Positions 44,167 to 53,599 are shown, numbered from the stretch's first letter. The stretch is DNA of 64,000 nt from Sphingomonas sp. (GCF_017744835.1 NZ_JAGIAM010000001.1:434001-498000), one strand, 5' to 3'. Numbers and translations: made by a program. Notes: generated by a model not told the origin, from the letters alone.

Positions 44167-44904
44167 CTCCTTCACTCCTTCCAAACCACCGCAACCGGCG
44201 CCGGAATGGCGGGGTGGGCGGCAGGAGCGGACCGGCAGTCCCGCCGGCAGAGGCGGGCCGCACCCGGAGGGCCGCAACGAAGAGGAGGAGCTGCGCGCAG
44301 CGCAGCTTGCGGCACGCCGCGGCGGGACTAGAGGGCAGCGACGCCCACCCCGCCAGATCGAGTGCCGGAGGCAAACGCCGCCGCGCACAAGCGCGGCGAC
44401 CGCAGCGACCAGCGCGAAAGCGCTCGGGCTCCGCCAGGAGCCGCATCAAAGGCAGCACCCTCGAATCCGCCGGACCCAAGCGGCGGCGTGCGCGCGGGCC
44501 GGGGAGCCAGCCGCCGCCGCGCCCTCCGGCCGGATCGAGCGTGCCACGCGGGAAGCAAAGGCGCCGCGGCCTCTGGCGACTGCGGAGCAGTCCGTCAGTG
44601 TACGCGCAATAGATGTCGCGTTCCGCTGCCGGCCAGGCGACCTCGCGTCATGCGACCGTCACGCGCATGGGTCCGAGAAGTGCGCGACTCGGCGACGCGG
44701 TTAGCCCCGCAGAGCGCGATCACGCCGCGAGCGTGAGACGCCCTGACACTTCCAGATCGGCTGTCAGCATCATGCCCGCGGGTACGCTTGTGCCGTCAAT
44801 GGCCGCAGGCGCCCGCAGTGGCCCCAAGCAGGCCCTTCCATCAGGAGGCCATCACGCGCAGCTTTATCCAGGGAGCGCCGCAAAACTGCACTGGATGCAA
44901 TGCC
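44167..44904. other. GC-rich region upstream of ardC, no gene seen
   Basis: About 740 bases with frames on both strands that translate to Arg/Pro/Gly-rich low-complexity sequence; none has a convincing start or family. A perfect eight-base inverted repeat, AGCTGCGC-GCA-GCGCAGCT, lies at 44289-44307. Likely the ardC leader and promoter area on one side and the alpA promoter on the other. Confidence 0.4.
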
Positions 44905-45138
44905 ATGCCAATCGAGACCAATGCCCCCGAACGGATCCTCCGCCTGAAGGCGGTACTCGAACGCACCGGCCTTAGTCGATCAACCATGTACCGGAAAATG
45001 GACAACGGCACCTTCCCGAGAAACGTCAAGATCAGCACGCGCTGCGCAGGATGGCGCGAGTCCGACGTGGTGGCCTGGCTGCGCAATCCGATGTTCTATT
45101 CGGCCGAGACTGGCTTCCACGCTCGATCGATCGATTGA
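44905..45138 (+). CDS. alpA: AlpA-family DNA-binding regulator
   Basis: A 77-residue AlpA-like protein with the short helix-turn-helix pattern ERILRLKAVLERTGLSRSTM, then YRKMDNGTFPRNVKIS and GWRESDVVAWLR. AlpA proteins activate integrase or excisionase genes on prophages and integrative elements. The start ATG at 44905 is chosen; upstream codons lack similarity. It sits at the right end of the transfer module with no integrase next to it, which suggests that part of the element has been lost. Confidence 0.85.
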   Translation: MPIETNAPERILRLKAVLERTGLSRSTMYRKMDNGTFPRNVKISTRCAGWRESDVVAWLRNPMFYSAETGFHARSID

Positions 45139-45349
45139 GAATCGAGCGGTCAAGCAGTTGGGCTTACCCGCACCCCCAGAAATTAAACCTGGCAGTGGCT
45201 GGTGCGATCATTGAGCCTCCTAGAGAGCAGGCGTTGACGCCTTAGACATGGCCTTCCGGTCCGCACGGCCCACTCGACGCGGCCGGCACGTAGGTCGACG
45301 CTGGTCGTGATGGAACGCGTCGCGCAGGCGTGCGCTCGGTTTGGACATT

Positions 45350-45994
45350 CTATTTAATTCGTCCCGGTTCCGCCTCGCTCACCCGAGCACGCCGCCGAAA
45401 TGCCAAGTGTACCGACAGCAACACGGCAACAGGGGCAAGCGGCCAGCTCGCGACCAGGAAAATTCCCGACAGATGAGCCGCATGGAGCAACGGACCCAGG
45501 TCGATTGCACCCAGCAGACACTGGCGCACATGGTTATCGTCGATGCGGGAGTAGGTTCCATGTTCTGTGACATAACAGCCCAGTTCCCCTGCGATCCCGC
45601 CGGCGGCGAGGCTGGCCACGAGCGGACCGAAGCCTGCGACCCACGCGAGCGCCGCGGCAATCCCCACGAACCGTCCCTGCCGTTCAGTGCATTGCGGGGG
45701 CTTATGACGAAGACGCCAAGTCCACCATGCCACCGCGATCAGCCAAGCGAGCGCGACGAGCTGCGTAATCAACCAGCTGGGGGTAAGTGCGGACGCGAGC
45801 TCCAGGCTCATGCCTGCCAGGGCGATGGGCCAGCCCTGGTCAGGCACGCAGGAGGCAGGACCGTTCGGGCAATCCGTTACCGGAAAGGCACGGCGCAAGA
45901 CCAAGGTTGCTACGAAAGGAACCACACACAAGACAAGCCAGGCAAGCGTTGCCGTGACCACCAAGCGATCCTCAAGACGGGTCTTTCTGGTCAT
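45350..45994 (-). CDS. Predicted multi-pass membrane protein
   Basis: A 214-residue hydrophobic protein with about five spans: VVTATLAWLVLCVVPFVATL, an IALAGMSLELASA segment, LITQLVALAWLIAVAWWTW, VGIAAALAWVAGFGPLVASL and IFLVASWPLAPVAVLLSVHL. Two cysteine-bearing loops (DCPNGPASCVPD, GCYVTEHG) would face the periplasm. No family is recognised, and no neighbour suggests a role. It runs toward the AlpA gene with 211 bases between, in which I see no other gene. Confidence 0.6.
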   Translation of the reverse strand: MTRKTRLEDRLVVTATLAWLVLCVVPFVATLVLRRAFPVTDCPNGPASCVPDQGWPIALAGMSLELASALTPSWLITQLVALAWLIAVAWWTWRLRHKPPQCTERQGRFVGIAAALAWVAGFGPLVASLAAGGIAGELGCYVTEHGTYSRIDDNHVRQCLLGAIDLGPLLHAAHLSGIFLVASWPLAPVAVLLSVHLAFRRRARVSEAEPGRIK

Positions 45995-46108
45995 CGGCCG
46001 GCACCCATCGGCTCTCGGCAGGATTCATCTAGCGCCGGCGTGAGCGCGGCCCGCCGGCGCATCTGGGCAAGCCGGTCCAAAACGGCGGCTCGGCGTATCA
46101 GCAATCAA

Positions 46109-46637
46109 TCATGCCTGCGCTGCTTTCATCAACTCAGAGGCTTGTGCCTCATTGAGCCGGGCCGCTGCGAGCACGACTGATGTCTCAATCTGGCGCGCCG
46201 AGACGGGCCAGTAGGCCCGAAGCAGCGACGTTTTCATCGAACCGGGAACGATCCGGAACCCATGTCGCTGGTAGAAGCCGATGGCCCAAGTCGCCGCCGC
46301 CCAAGTGCCTACCAGCAGATGCCCGGCGGCGCGGGCGCGCAATGCGTTGGTCAGCGCGGCTCCGATACCCATCCCTTGGTAGACCGGCAGCACATAGGCA
46401 TGGCGAATCAGATCGACGTCGCGAACCGACTGGATGCCCATGGTGCCTCCGAGCACTCCGTTTATTTCGCAAACCATGAATGTGGCGCCAGCCGCGATCT
46501 CAGCACGAAGCTGGTCCCGCCGTCATGTACGGCTCATGCCAGCAATCAGCGCGATTCCGCCGGAAGATCTGGGCCGCCCCGTTTATGGTGGCAAGCACTG
46601 CGCTCGCCGCGTCCTCGTGGCGTGGCCGGAGAACCAA
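46109..46637 (-). pseudogene. GNAT-family N-acetyltransferase with a one-base frameshift
   Basis: Two frames together make one GNAT. The first part (TTG at 46637) reads VLRPRHEDAASAVLATINGA, then RADCWHEPYMTA. The frame then breaks, and the second frame continues DQLRAEIAAGATFMVCEING, LIRHAYVLPVYQGMGIGAAL, the acetyl-CoA loop QGMGIG, and FYQRHGFRIV to the stop at 46109. Removing one G from the GGG at 46516-46518 restores MTADQLRAEI and a protein of about 175 residues. It could be a real mutation or an assembly error. An internal ATG at 46477 leaves only a partial protein. Confidence 0.8.
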
Positions 46638-46672
46638 CCTTGAGCTGCCGGCGTTGGCGAGAGGAGGCGAGT

Positions 46673-47980
46673 TCACGTCCCGGGCCTCTCTCCGGTCGCG
46701 TTCCCCGGCGCTCGGCTGCGTACGTCGCGGAAACACGCACGCAGCTCCTCGACGAACAGGGCTGGCTGCTCGAGCGCGGCGAAATGCCCGCCCCGGTCCA
46801 GCTCGTTCCAATGGACAAGCTTCGGATAGACTTTCTCGGCCCAGCTGCGTGGCGTTCGAAATATCTCCCCGGGAAAGATGCTGACGCCGACCGGCAGGTC
46901 GACCACGCCAAGGTTCATGCCGTATTCCGCGTTCTCTCGATAGAATCTCGCTGCCGACGCCGCTGTGTTGGTCAGCCAATAGAGCGAGATGTCGTCGAGC
47001 ATCTCATCGCGCGTGAGCGCCGTTTCAGGATCCCCGTCATTGTCGGTCCAGGACTGAAACTTCTCGTAGATCCATCCGGCCAGGCCCACGGGCGAATCCG
47101 CCAAGGAATAGCCAATCGTCTGCGGCCGCGTGGCCTGGATCCGGTATCCCCAGCCGTCAGTGGTGAAGCGCTGCAGGGCGGCGACCGCCTCGCGCTCGCG
47201 CGCGTCCGGGCTGTTGGGGGCGAGGACTGCTGGAACCGCCACCGGCAGGTTAAGGTGGATCGCGTCCAGCCCTTGCGGCCGCTCCTGCGCCATGAGGGTG
47301 GTCACGATGGCACCCCAGTCGCCGCCTTGGGCAACCCAGCGGCGATAACCGAGGCTGTCCATTAACGTGATCCAGGCTTTCGCGACGCGCTTCGCATCCC
47401 AGCCCGGCGCGGTCGGCTTTCCCGAGAAACCATAACCTGGGAGCGAGGGCACCACGACGTGAAACGCATCCGCAGCGCGTCCTCCGTGCGCGACCGGATC
47501 CGCCAACGGGCCGATCACCTTGAGAAATTCGGCTACCGAACCCGGCCAGCCGTGAGTCAGCACAATCGGCAGGGCATCTGGATGGGGCGATCTCACGTGC
47601 AGGAAGTGGAAGTCCAGACCGTCGATCTCGGCCAGGAACTGGGGAAAGGCGTTGATCCGCGCTTCGAACGCTCGCCAGTCGTACCCGTCGCGCCAATAGT
47701 CCACGAGACGACTCAATCGCTCCAGGGGCGGCCCTTCGGCCCAGCCTGCCTGGGTGGATGGTTCCGGCCAACGGGTCGCCGCAAGCCGGCGGCGAAGATC
47801 GTCCAAATCGCCCTGCGGAATTGCGACACGAAACGGACGGATCGAGGTGGTTGCCACCTGGGCCGAGACAGAAACCGCCCCGCTCGCGAGCATGCCGGTC
47901 ATGAGCGCGCCGCCCGCAGCCAGCATCTCCCTGCGGGAAGTGGCGGCCCTCGCAAGGCCGGAGTTCGATGCGTCTGTCAT
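46673..47980 (-). CDS. Exported epoxide hydrolase of the microsomal type
   Basis: A 435-residue alpha/beta hydrolase with an N-terminal EHN domain. The leader has a twin-arginine signal (TSRREMLAAGGALMTG) with cut near SVSAQV. EHN-type sequence follows: RPFRVAIPQGDLDDLRRRLA, TRWPEPS and YDWRAFEARINAFPQFLAEI. The core has the oxyanion motif LTHGWPGS, the nucleophile Asp in AQGGDWGAIV (about residue 205) and the catalytic His in LDRGGHFAALEQP. Start is ATG at 47980, after GGAGG. Epoxides of unknown origin are the expected substrates. It lies 33 bases after the MFS gene on the same strand, so the two may form an operon. Confidence 0.9.
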   Translation of the reverse strand: MTDASNSGLARAATSRREMLAAGGALMTGMLASGAVSVSAQVATTSIRPFRVAIPQGDLDDLRRRLAATRWPEPSTQAGWAEGPPLERLSRLVDYWRDGYDWRAFEARINAFPQFLAEIDGLDFHFLHVRSPHPDALPIVLTHGWPGSVAEFLKVIGPLADPVAHGGRAADAFHVVVPSLPGYGFSGKPTAPGWDAKRVAKAWITLMDSLGYRRWVAQGGDWGAIVTTLMAQERPQGLDAIHLNLPVAVPAVLAPNSPDAREREAVAALQRFTTDGWGYRIQATRPQTIGYSLADSPVGLAGWIYEKFQSWTDNDGDPETALTRDEMLDDISLYWLTNTAASAARFYRENAEYGMNLGVVDLPVGVSIFPGEIFRTPRSWAEKVYPKLVHWNELDRGGHFAALEQPALFVEELRACFRDVRSRAPGNATGERPGT

Positions 47981-48013
47981 GAAAACCTCCCGAGATGCCG
48001 TGCGTGTCAATGA

Positions 48014-49213
48014 TCAATCCGCGGTCGCGGTGGCTTGGGGCGCGGCGGGAACGCGGCCGAGGACGAGCAAGGCGGCCAGAACACCGCAGCCCGCAGTGAT
48101 CAGAAACGGGGCGCGGACACCGAGCATGTCCAGCGCCGAGCCGCCGGCGATCGCGCCAAGGGCGATTGAGAACTGCAGGACCCCCAAGAACAACCCCCCG
48201 ACCGCCTCCATCTGGTCAGGGGCCGCGCGCCCCATCCAGGTCTGGATCAATACCGGCGCAGCACCGAAGGCCAGTCCCCACAGGGCGGCGAAAGCCATGG
48301 CGGGGAAGAATGCGGCCCCGACCAGGACCAAGCCGGTGGCGGATGCGCCCAGCAGGAAGCTCCCGCCCGTAAACCCGGCCTGCAGCCTGCGATCGGCGAT
48401 AAGCCCGGCAAGGGCGGATCCGCCGATGTTGGCGATGCCGTAGACCAGCAGGATCGCCGCCACCGCACCGGGCCGCAGGCCGGCTCCGGTCTGCAGCCAA
48501 GGGCGAAGGAAGGTGAAGCCCGCGAAATGTCCGCCTACCACCAGTAGGCCCGCAACGAGGCCCAAGCGCACCGAGGGCCGTCTTACCAGGCCAACAAGCG
48601 CTCCGGGGCTCGTGGCAGCAGCGGCCGGCACCCGCGGGAGGCAGGCTCCCTGCAACGCTACGGCGGCCAAGCCAATGCCTGCGGCGCCCAGAAAGGCCGC
48701 GCGCCATCCCCAGGCATCGCTGGCGAGGGCACCGAGAGGCGGCGCCACGACCGTGGCGAGGGAAATGCCCACGAAGACGACACCCATTCCGCTGCCGAAG
48801 CTTTCCATCGCAACCAGGCGGGCGATGGTAGCTCCCGCGAGTGCGAAGAAGCCCCCGATCGCTAGCCCCAAGATCACGCGCGCGCCCAGCAAGCCCCAGA
48901 ACCCCGAGGACAGGACAGCAAGGAGGTTGGATGCAACGACCAGCCCGGTCACGGCCAGCATCACATATTTGCGGTCCGTACGGCCAATGATCAAAGTGAT
49001 GCTCGGCGCGGCCAAGCCCGCGAATAGGGCGGTCATGGTTACCGTCTGACCCGCCACCCCTTCGCTGACTCCCAAGTCTCGCGCTAACGGTGGGAGCACG
49101 CCCATCGGCAACAATTCGCTGCTGACGACTGCGAAGCTGCCCAAGGCAAGCGAGGCCAGGGCGAGCCAAGTGGCGATCGGCCAAGTCGCGCGATCGTCAC
49201 GGGATCCGGTCAT
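48014..49213 (-). CDS. MFS transporter, DHA1-type
   Basis: A 399-residue, roughly twelve-span major facilitator. It shows LGSFAVVSSELLPMGVLPPLA, the loop-2 motif near LIIGRTDRKYVML and the motif C area GISLATVVAPPLGALASDAWG, as in drug-type exporters of the YdhP/Ynf group. Start ATG at 49213 has GGAG six bases upstream; the open frame to 49414 is not similar. The stop is followed by the epoxide hydrolase gene. The substrate is unknown; a role in exporting epoxide-related or drug-like compounds is inferred from position only. Confidence 0.88.
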   Translation of the reverse strand: MTGSRDDRATWPIATWLALASLALGSFAVVSSELLPMGVLPPLARDLGVSEGVAGQTVTMTALFAGLAAPSITLIIGRTDRKYVMLAVTGLVVASNLLAVLSSGFWGLLGARVILGLAIGGFFALAGATIARLVAMESFGSGMGVVFVGISLATVVAPPLGALASDAWGWRAAFLGAAGIGLAAVALQGACLPRVPAAAATSPGALVGLVRRPSVRLGLVAGLLVVGGHFAGFTFLRPWLQTGAGLRPGAVAAILLVYGIANIGGSALAGLIADRRLQAGFTGGSFLLGASATGLVLVGAAFFPAMAFAALWGLAFGAAPVLIQTWMGRAAPDQMEAVGGLFLGVLQFSIALGAIAGGSALDMLGVRAPFLITAGCGVLAALLVLGRVPAAPQATATAD

Positions 49214-49569
49214 GCAAAACTCCATGCAGCTGGGACCGGCCCGAAATTCCGGCTCGAAATCCCCATTCGCGACCAGCCTGCGCGAAGACGCAGTGCAAGC
49301 GGGAGTGACAAATGTGGCGGGTTTAGCTTGGCCACCCGGGTGGAAGGGAAACGCGGCATCCACATGGCACCGGGCCGAATTGCTCGAAGGGCTCACAAGG
49401 CAGCAGGCTTTCACCTCGATGTTCTAGGCAGTGGGCGGAAATGGCCGCTGTGGGACAGGTGGCGGGCGTACCGGAGACCGCCAGCGGGATCGACCGGGGT
49501 GGTCCGGGCTGGTCTTGCCGTTCGATGGGGCCTATTGGCTTTGCGTTCTTCACCGTCGCAGGGGGCTCG
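49214..49569. other. Intergenic region upstream of MFS gene, no gene seen
   Basis: About 350 bases between the divergent MFS and small membrane protein genes. Frames on both strands are short and without recognisable similarity. It should contain the MFS promoter on the minus strand, but no reliable hexamers were found. Confidence 0.35.
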
Positions 49570-49791
49570 ATGAGGGCAAGACGCTGGTACAAGGCCATCC
49601 TCGTGGCTTGGTTGTTCACCGGCTTGCCGGTTCTAGCGGTCGTCGCCGCGCATGTGTGGGCCGGTGGAGGCCTGCGGCCGAATTTGTTTCACCCCTTCGA
49701 ACCCGTGCCGTGGGAATTCGCGTGGGCGCTCATGGCTTTGCCGGTCATCCTCGCCCCGTTCGGGCTACACCGGAACGCGCCTTCTCCCTAG
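49570..49791 (+). CDS. Small predicted membrane protein
   Basis: A 73-residue frame with two likely membrane segments, AILVAWLFTGLPVLAVVAAH and WAWALMALPVILAPFGLH-like sequence near the end (here FAWALMALPVILAPFGL). ATG at 49570 follows a weak AGGGGG. I do not recognise a family. Hydrophobic pattern and positive residues at the start (MRARRWYK) support a real protein, but it may be chance. Confidence 0.45.
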   Translation: MRARRWYKAILVAWLFTGLPVLAVVAAHVWAGGGLRPNLFHPFEPVPWEFAWALMALPVILAPFGLHRNAPSP

Positions 49792-49953
49792 GCAAGCGCT
49801 CCGCCGGCAGCGGCAGCCTGATCCCCAGACTCCCTCCAGGGAGCGGCGAATTCCTGCCACTCTGGCGAGCGGGGGCTTCCATATCCGAACCTTTTCCCCG
49901 TCTTCGGCCGTCAATGGTTGCGGATGCGAAAGCGAGAAGAGGAAGCAACCATC

Positions 49954-50712
49954 ATGAAACTGGAAAATCAAAGGGCGGTCGTCACCGGCGGGAGCCGCGG
50001 CCTCGGGCTGGGGGCAGTCGAAGCACTGGTCGATCGTGGCGTCAAGGTGACGGTCGTTGCGCGGACGGCCGGCGACCTGGAAGCGGTGGGCGGCCGGCTC
50101 GGCGTTGCAACGATTGCTGCCGATGTCACGGACCGCGAGGCGGCGGCGAAAATCCTGGCGGAGGCCAGGCCGACGATCCTATTGCTCAACGCAGGAGCCC
50201 CGCCGGCAATGGCCCCGCTCGACGAGCATAGCTGGGAATCGTTCAGCAACACCTGGGAGACCGACGTAAAGGCGGGCCTCCACTGGCTCCAGGCAGCGAT
50301 TTCAACGCCCCTCGAAGCCGGAAGCAGGGTGCTCGTCGGATCCAGCGGCGCGGCGGTCAACGGCTCGCCCATGTCCGGCGGCTACGCCGGCGCCAAGCGC
50401 ATGCTGTGGATCATGGCCAATTATGCCGAGCGACTATCGGCCGAAAGGAACCTGGGCATTCGCTTCCAGACCGTGGTGCCGCGGCAGATGATCGCCGGCA
50501 CGGGAGTCGGCGACGCGGCGTCCTCTGCATACTGTGCCAAGCTCGGGACATCCCTCGACAAGTACATGGAACGGTTCGGCGCGCCGATGCCGCCGCGCCA
50601 GTTCGGCGAGTACATCATCTCGGTCCTTACCCGACCTGAATTCGAGACACCCCGGGCCTTCAATCTCAAGGGAGATGACGGCGTAACGATCCTGGAGGAT
50701 GCCGCCGCCTGA
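49954..50712 (+). CDS. Short-chain dehydrogenase/reductase
   Basis: A 252-residue SDR oxidoreductase. Rossmann motif VVTGGSRGLGLGAVEAL (TGxxxGxG), NAG in LLLNAGAPPA, the catalytic Ser in VLVGSSGAAVNG and the active-site YAGAKRM (Y-x-x-x-K). The NAD(P) specificity arm reads VARTAGDLEA. Start ATG at 49954 is chosen over 49918 because it matches the usual MKLENQRAVVTGG start. The substrate is unknown. No neighbour suggests a pathway. Confidence 0.88.
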   Translation: MKLENQRAVVTGGSRGLGLGAVEALVDRGVKVTVVARTAGDLEAVGGRLGVATIAADVTDREAAAKILAEARPTILLLNAGAPPAMAPLDEHSWESFSNTWETDVKAGLHWLQAAISTPLEAGSRVLVGSSGAAVNGSPMSGGYAGAKRMLWIMANYAERLSAERNLGIRFQTVVPRQMIAGTGVGDAASSAYCAKLGTSLDKYMERFGAPMPPRQFGEYIISVLTRPEFETPRAFNLKGDDGVTILEDAAA

Positions 50713-51211
50713 TCGAGCGGAGCGTCACACAGGCGGCAGGCGCGCCACCAAGGGCCCATGCCGTGCTGGAAAGGCCAGCGTGTCGGCGGCACATGCAATG
50801 ATCCTTCGCTTTGAGGTCGCGGGTCCGAGGCCGGGCGTCCAGCATGGGAGCCGCCGACTGTGGCGCCAATGATCGGGACGAAACTCGCCCGGCAGCGATA
50901 CGGGACCGGGAGCGCCGAGAATATCCTTCCTGCCTGAGCCGCGTCGATCGATCCTCTCGTTCGCGCGGCTTCCGGCACGCGCCCCGAAGCCCGGGCGAAC
51001 ACCAGCCGCCCGCTCTACGACCTGCAGTCTGTCGCGCTCGAGAGGGCCCGCGTGCGCATGATATTGCATAAGCCCGCGTCGATGCCGACAGTACGCTGCG
51101 GCCCAGCGTATCCTGGCCGAGGATTCATTCGTCGCTGTTGCAGGCGGACGGTTCTCCCGGACAACCCGCGAGAGCGCCGACGCCGCCATCGCTCTGTCTG
51201 AAGGACTTTCA
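50713..51211. other. Region between SDR and sigma factor genes, no gene seen
   Basis: About 500 bases. Frames on the minus strand are Arg/Pro-rich and without motifs. Nothing recognisable was found. It likely contains the promoter of the ECF sigma gene at 51212, possibly an autoregulated ECF promoter, but no clear -35/-10 pair could be assigned. Confidence 0.35.
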
Positions 51212-52147
51212 ATGTCGGCTGCCCCATCGAACGTCGGCCCTCGCGAGGGGAGCGCGATCGACGATCGCTACCGCGCCTTCCTGGAGACCGTTTCGCACCT
51301 TCGCTCGCGGCTGCACCGCTACTGCAGTCGAATGACCGGCTCGCCGCTGGACGGGGAAGACATAATGCAGGAGGCGCTGCTCGAAGCCTATCGCAAGCTC
51401 GACGATCTCGATAAGCCGTCGGCGCTTGGGTCCTGGCTGTTTCGCATCGCGCATAACCGGGCGATCGACTTCCTCCGGCGCCGGGAATTACGGCCAGCGG
51501 TCGAGGCCGCCTTCGCTGACGACGAGTTGGTCGATTTCACCACCACCGGAGATCCGGGCGTCGCGCATGCCATCGAACGGCTCGTCCTGCGTCTTCCACC
51601 CAAGGAGCGTGCATGCGTGCTGCTGAAGGATGTCTTTGACTATCCCCTGGCCGAAATCGCCGAGCTTACTGAGACAACCATCGGCGGCGTCAAGGCAGCG
51701 CTCTTTCGCGCGCGAACGAAACTGGCGGCACTGCCCGAGGATGCCGGCTCGGTACCGGCGATGCGGACCGATCCGCAGCGCGCCGAGCTCTTGCGTCTTT
51801 ATGTCGAGCGCTTCAACCAGCGCGACTGGGACGGCGTGCGCGACCTTGTCAGCGCCGATGCCCGCTTGCAGGTATATGAGCGCTTCGAGGGCCTCATGCG
51901 TGAGTCACCCTATTTCCTACGTAATGAGCAGTGGCTGCCGTGGCTCGCCATGGTCGCTACGATTGGAAGCGAAGATGTCGTGGTGATCCTGCGGGAAACA
52001 GAGGGCCGAATGCTACCCGGCGCCGTCGTCCGGATCGAAACGTCGGGGGACAGGATCGTCGGCGTCCGCGATTACCGTCACTGCCCCTGGGTAAATCGAG
52101 GCATTGTCCGGCTGTTTGAGAACCGGTCGCTTCCGTGGACGGTGTGA
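51212..52147 (+). CDS. ECF-type sigma factor with SnoaL-like C-terminal domain
   Basis: A 311-residue sigma-70 family protein. Region 2 spans about 20 to 90 (RLHRYCSRMTGSPLDGEDIM, EALLEAYRKL, SWLFRIAHNRAIDFLRRR). Region 4 is about 120 to 175 (RLVLRLPPKERACVLLKDVF, LAEIAELTETTIGGVKAALF). The remaining 120 residues (RAELLRLYVERFNQRDWDGV, RDLVSADARLQVYERF) form a SnoaL/NTF2-like fold. Such C-terminal domains are known in ECF subgroups where they regulate activity in place of an anti-sigma factor, and no anti-sigma gene is seen nearby. The target promoters are unknown. It is convergent with the AraC regulator. Confidence 0.88.
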   Translation: MSAAPSNVGPREGSAIDDRYRAFLETVSHLRSRLHRYCSRMTGSPLDGEDIMQEALLEAYRKLDDLDKPSALGSWLFRIAHNRAIDFLRRRELRPAVEAAFADDELVDFTTTGDPGVAHAIERLVLRLPPKERACVLLKDVFDYPLAEIAELTETTIGGVKAALFRARTKLAALPEDAGSVPAMRTDPQRAELLRLYVERFNQRDWDGVRDLVSADARLQVYERFEGLMRESPYFLRNEQWLPWLAMVATIGSEDVVVILRETEGRMLPGAVVRIETSGDRIVGVRDYRHCPWVNRGIVRLFENRSLPWTV

Positions 52148-52169
52148 TTCGCGCAGAAGCGCGCCCGGT

Positions 52170-53036
52170 TCAATCGACGAGCAGTCTATCCTGGGCTGCC
52201 GTGTTTTCGCTGGGCCGGCCCGCGCGCCGAATATGGGACGGCGGCACGCCCAATTCGCGGCGCATCCATCGCGCCAGATGGGACTGATGGGCAAAGCCGA
52301 CGGCGAAGGCGACCTCGCTTGTTGACATGTGCCCCTCGACCAGGAGCAGGCGCGCCCGCTCCACTCGGCGCCGCAACACGTAGCGATGCAGCGTCGTGCC
52401 GGTCGCGACTTTGAACCAGCTGCGCAGGTGCGAGTTGCTCGCCCCCGCCACGCGGCTCAGCGTCTCGGTCGTCAGCGGTCGGTCGAGATGGGCTTCGATG
52501 TAGTCGAGCAGGCGCTTCATCTGCGCACTGGACAAGCGTGAAGCGGCGGGTTGGGTTCCTTGCAGCCCAAGGAGGCGGGCAGCCAGAGCGATCCCGATGC
52601 TGTCGGCATAGAGCACATCGCCCGCAGCATAGGCCGCGCGGTTGCTCTCGAGCGCGCGGGCCAAGTGGTATATCCGCTCGTCCCGCAGCATGTGCCGCGC
52701 CTCGAAGCGGGCTAGGCTGCCCGTCTGGACGGCGACCCGGTCTAGCAACCCCGGTGCTAGGCTCACTTCGAGGCATTCGTACGGCGCAGACGCATCGAAA
52801 CCCCCACCATGATTGGACGGAATGAAGTCGATGTGTCCTTCGGTGCGCAGGAAGCTCGATCCGGTATCCAGACAGAAGGAACGCGTGGAGGGACTGGTGT
52901 GAATGATGATCCGGTGGTGCTCGGCCGGTTCTAGCCGGCCTTTCCCCGGGCAAGCGCGGCGCGACGCGATACCGATCCCTGCGGGCGGCCAAGTCGCGCT
53001 GGTTTCGAACTGCATGGGCTGCCATCCTTCAGTCAT
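52170..53036 (-). CDS. AraC-family transcriptional regulator
   Basis: A 288-residue regulator with an N-terminal ligand-binding cupin-like part (HRIIIHTSPSTRSFCLDTGS) and a C-terminal double HTH (MKRLLDYIEAHLDRPLTTET, SRVAGASNSHLRSWFKVATG, RLLLVEGHMSTSEVAFAVGF). The start is uncertain. ATG at 53036 gives MTEGWQPMQFE. ATG at 53015 has AAGGA nine bases upstream and may be correct. It lies between the sigma gene and a decayed glycosyltransferase, both of unknown relation. Ligand and targets are not predictable. Confidence 0.87.
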   Translation of the reverse strand: MTEGWQPMQFETSATWPPAGIGIASRRACPGKGRLEPAEHHRIIIHTSPSTRSFCLDTGSSFLRTEGHIDFIPSNHGGGFDASAPYECLEVSLAPGLLDRVAVQTGSLARFEARHMLRDERIYHLARALESNRAAYAAGDVLYADSIGIALAARLLGLQGTQPAASRLSSAQMKRLLDYIEAHLDRPLTTETLSRVAGASNSHLRSWFKVATGTTLHRYVLRRRVERARLLLVEGHMSTSEVAFAVGFAHQSHLARWMRRELGVPPSHIRRAGRPSENTAAQDRLLVD

Positions 53037-53128
53037 GTGCGCCGTATCTGGCGACTTGCGCCCGGTCTTCAACGTGGCGCGGCTGGGGCGCGCTTCGTTC
53101 GCCTTCTCCACCGAAGGCTCGATGCCGG

Positions 53129-53503
53129 TCATCGGCCACAGCGCGTCAGCACGTAGACATGACGGACTGCGAGATCGAGCTCTCCGAACCGTTGCACGCT
53201 CGAGGCAGAGGCCCACGTGCACTGTCGTAGCGCCGTGTCAGCCAGCATGCCTGCCACCGCCGCGGCAATCGCGTCGGCATCGGATCCAGGTTCCAGGACA
53301 ATGCCCAGGCTGAGACTTTGCACCCGCCGTGCGACCCCAGGGCTGTCGCGCCTGAAAGGCATGCACAGCACCGCTACGCCGGCACCCAGCGTGGCCGCCG
53401 TGCCGCGGCCTCCATGGCTGATCACCAGGTCGATTACCCCAGGTGCGCAAGCCCGGCTGAGCGCGACGGCCCCCGGCCGCGCAAGCCCCAGCTGCATCCT
53501 TGG
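53129..53503 (-). pseudogene. C-terminal remnant of a GT-B (MGT-like) glycosyltransferase
   Basis: The frame that ends at 53129 encodes VIDLVISHGGRGTAATLGAG, VAVLCMPFRRDSPGVARRVQ, then SDADAIAAAVAGMLAD. This is the nucleotide-sugar binding C-terminal lobe of UGT/MGT-like glycosyltransferases, whose usual motif is SHGGxGT, then P-x-x-x-D-Q. Upstream of about 53503 the same frame runs into sequence antisense to the epimerase gene and shows no N-terminal lobe. So only about 125 codons remain. The tail is likely nonfunctional. Confidence 0.65.
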
Positions 53504-53599
53504 AGAAATCTGCTCAAAACTTGGCGTTTCGTGCGCGACTTTCGGTCGCCCGCTTCTCACGTCGAGCGACCCAACACCGCACTTGAGGAGAAATTGCAC

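Noticed and set aside
44214..44612. Arg-rich frames upstream of ardC
   Set aside because: Low-complexity sequence on both strands with no start signal or family.
27347..46108. Second copy of the tRNA-Arg 3' end as an att site
   Set aside because: No repeat of the T-arm and acceptor end was found by eye downstream; the right boundary is therefore left open.
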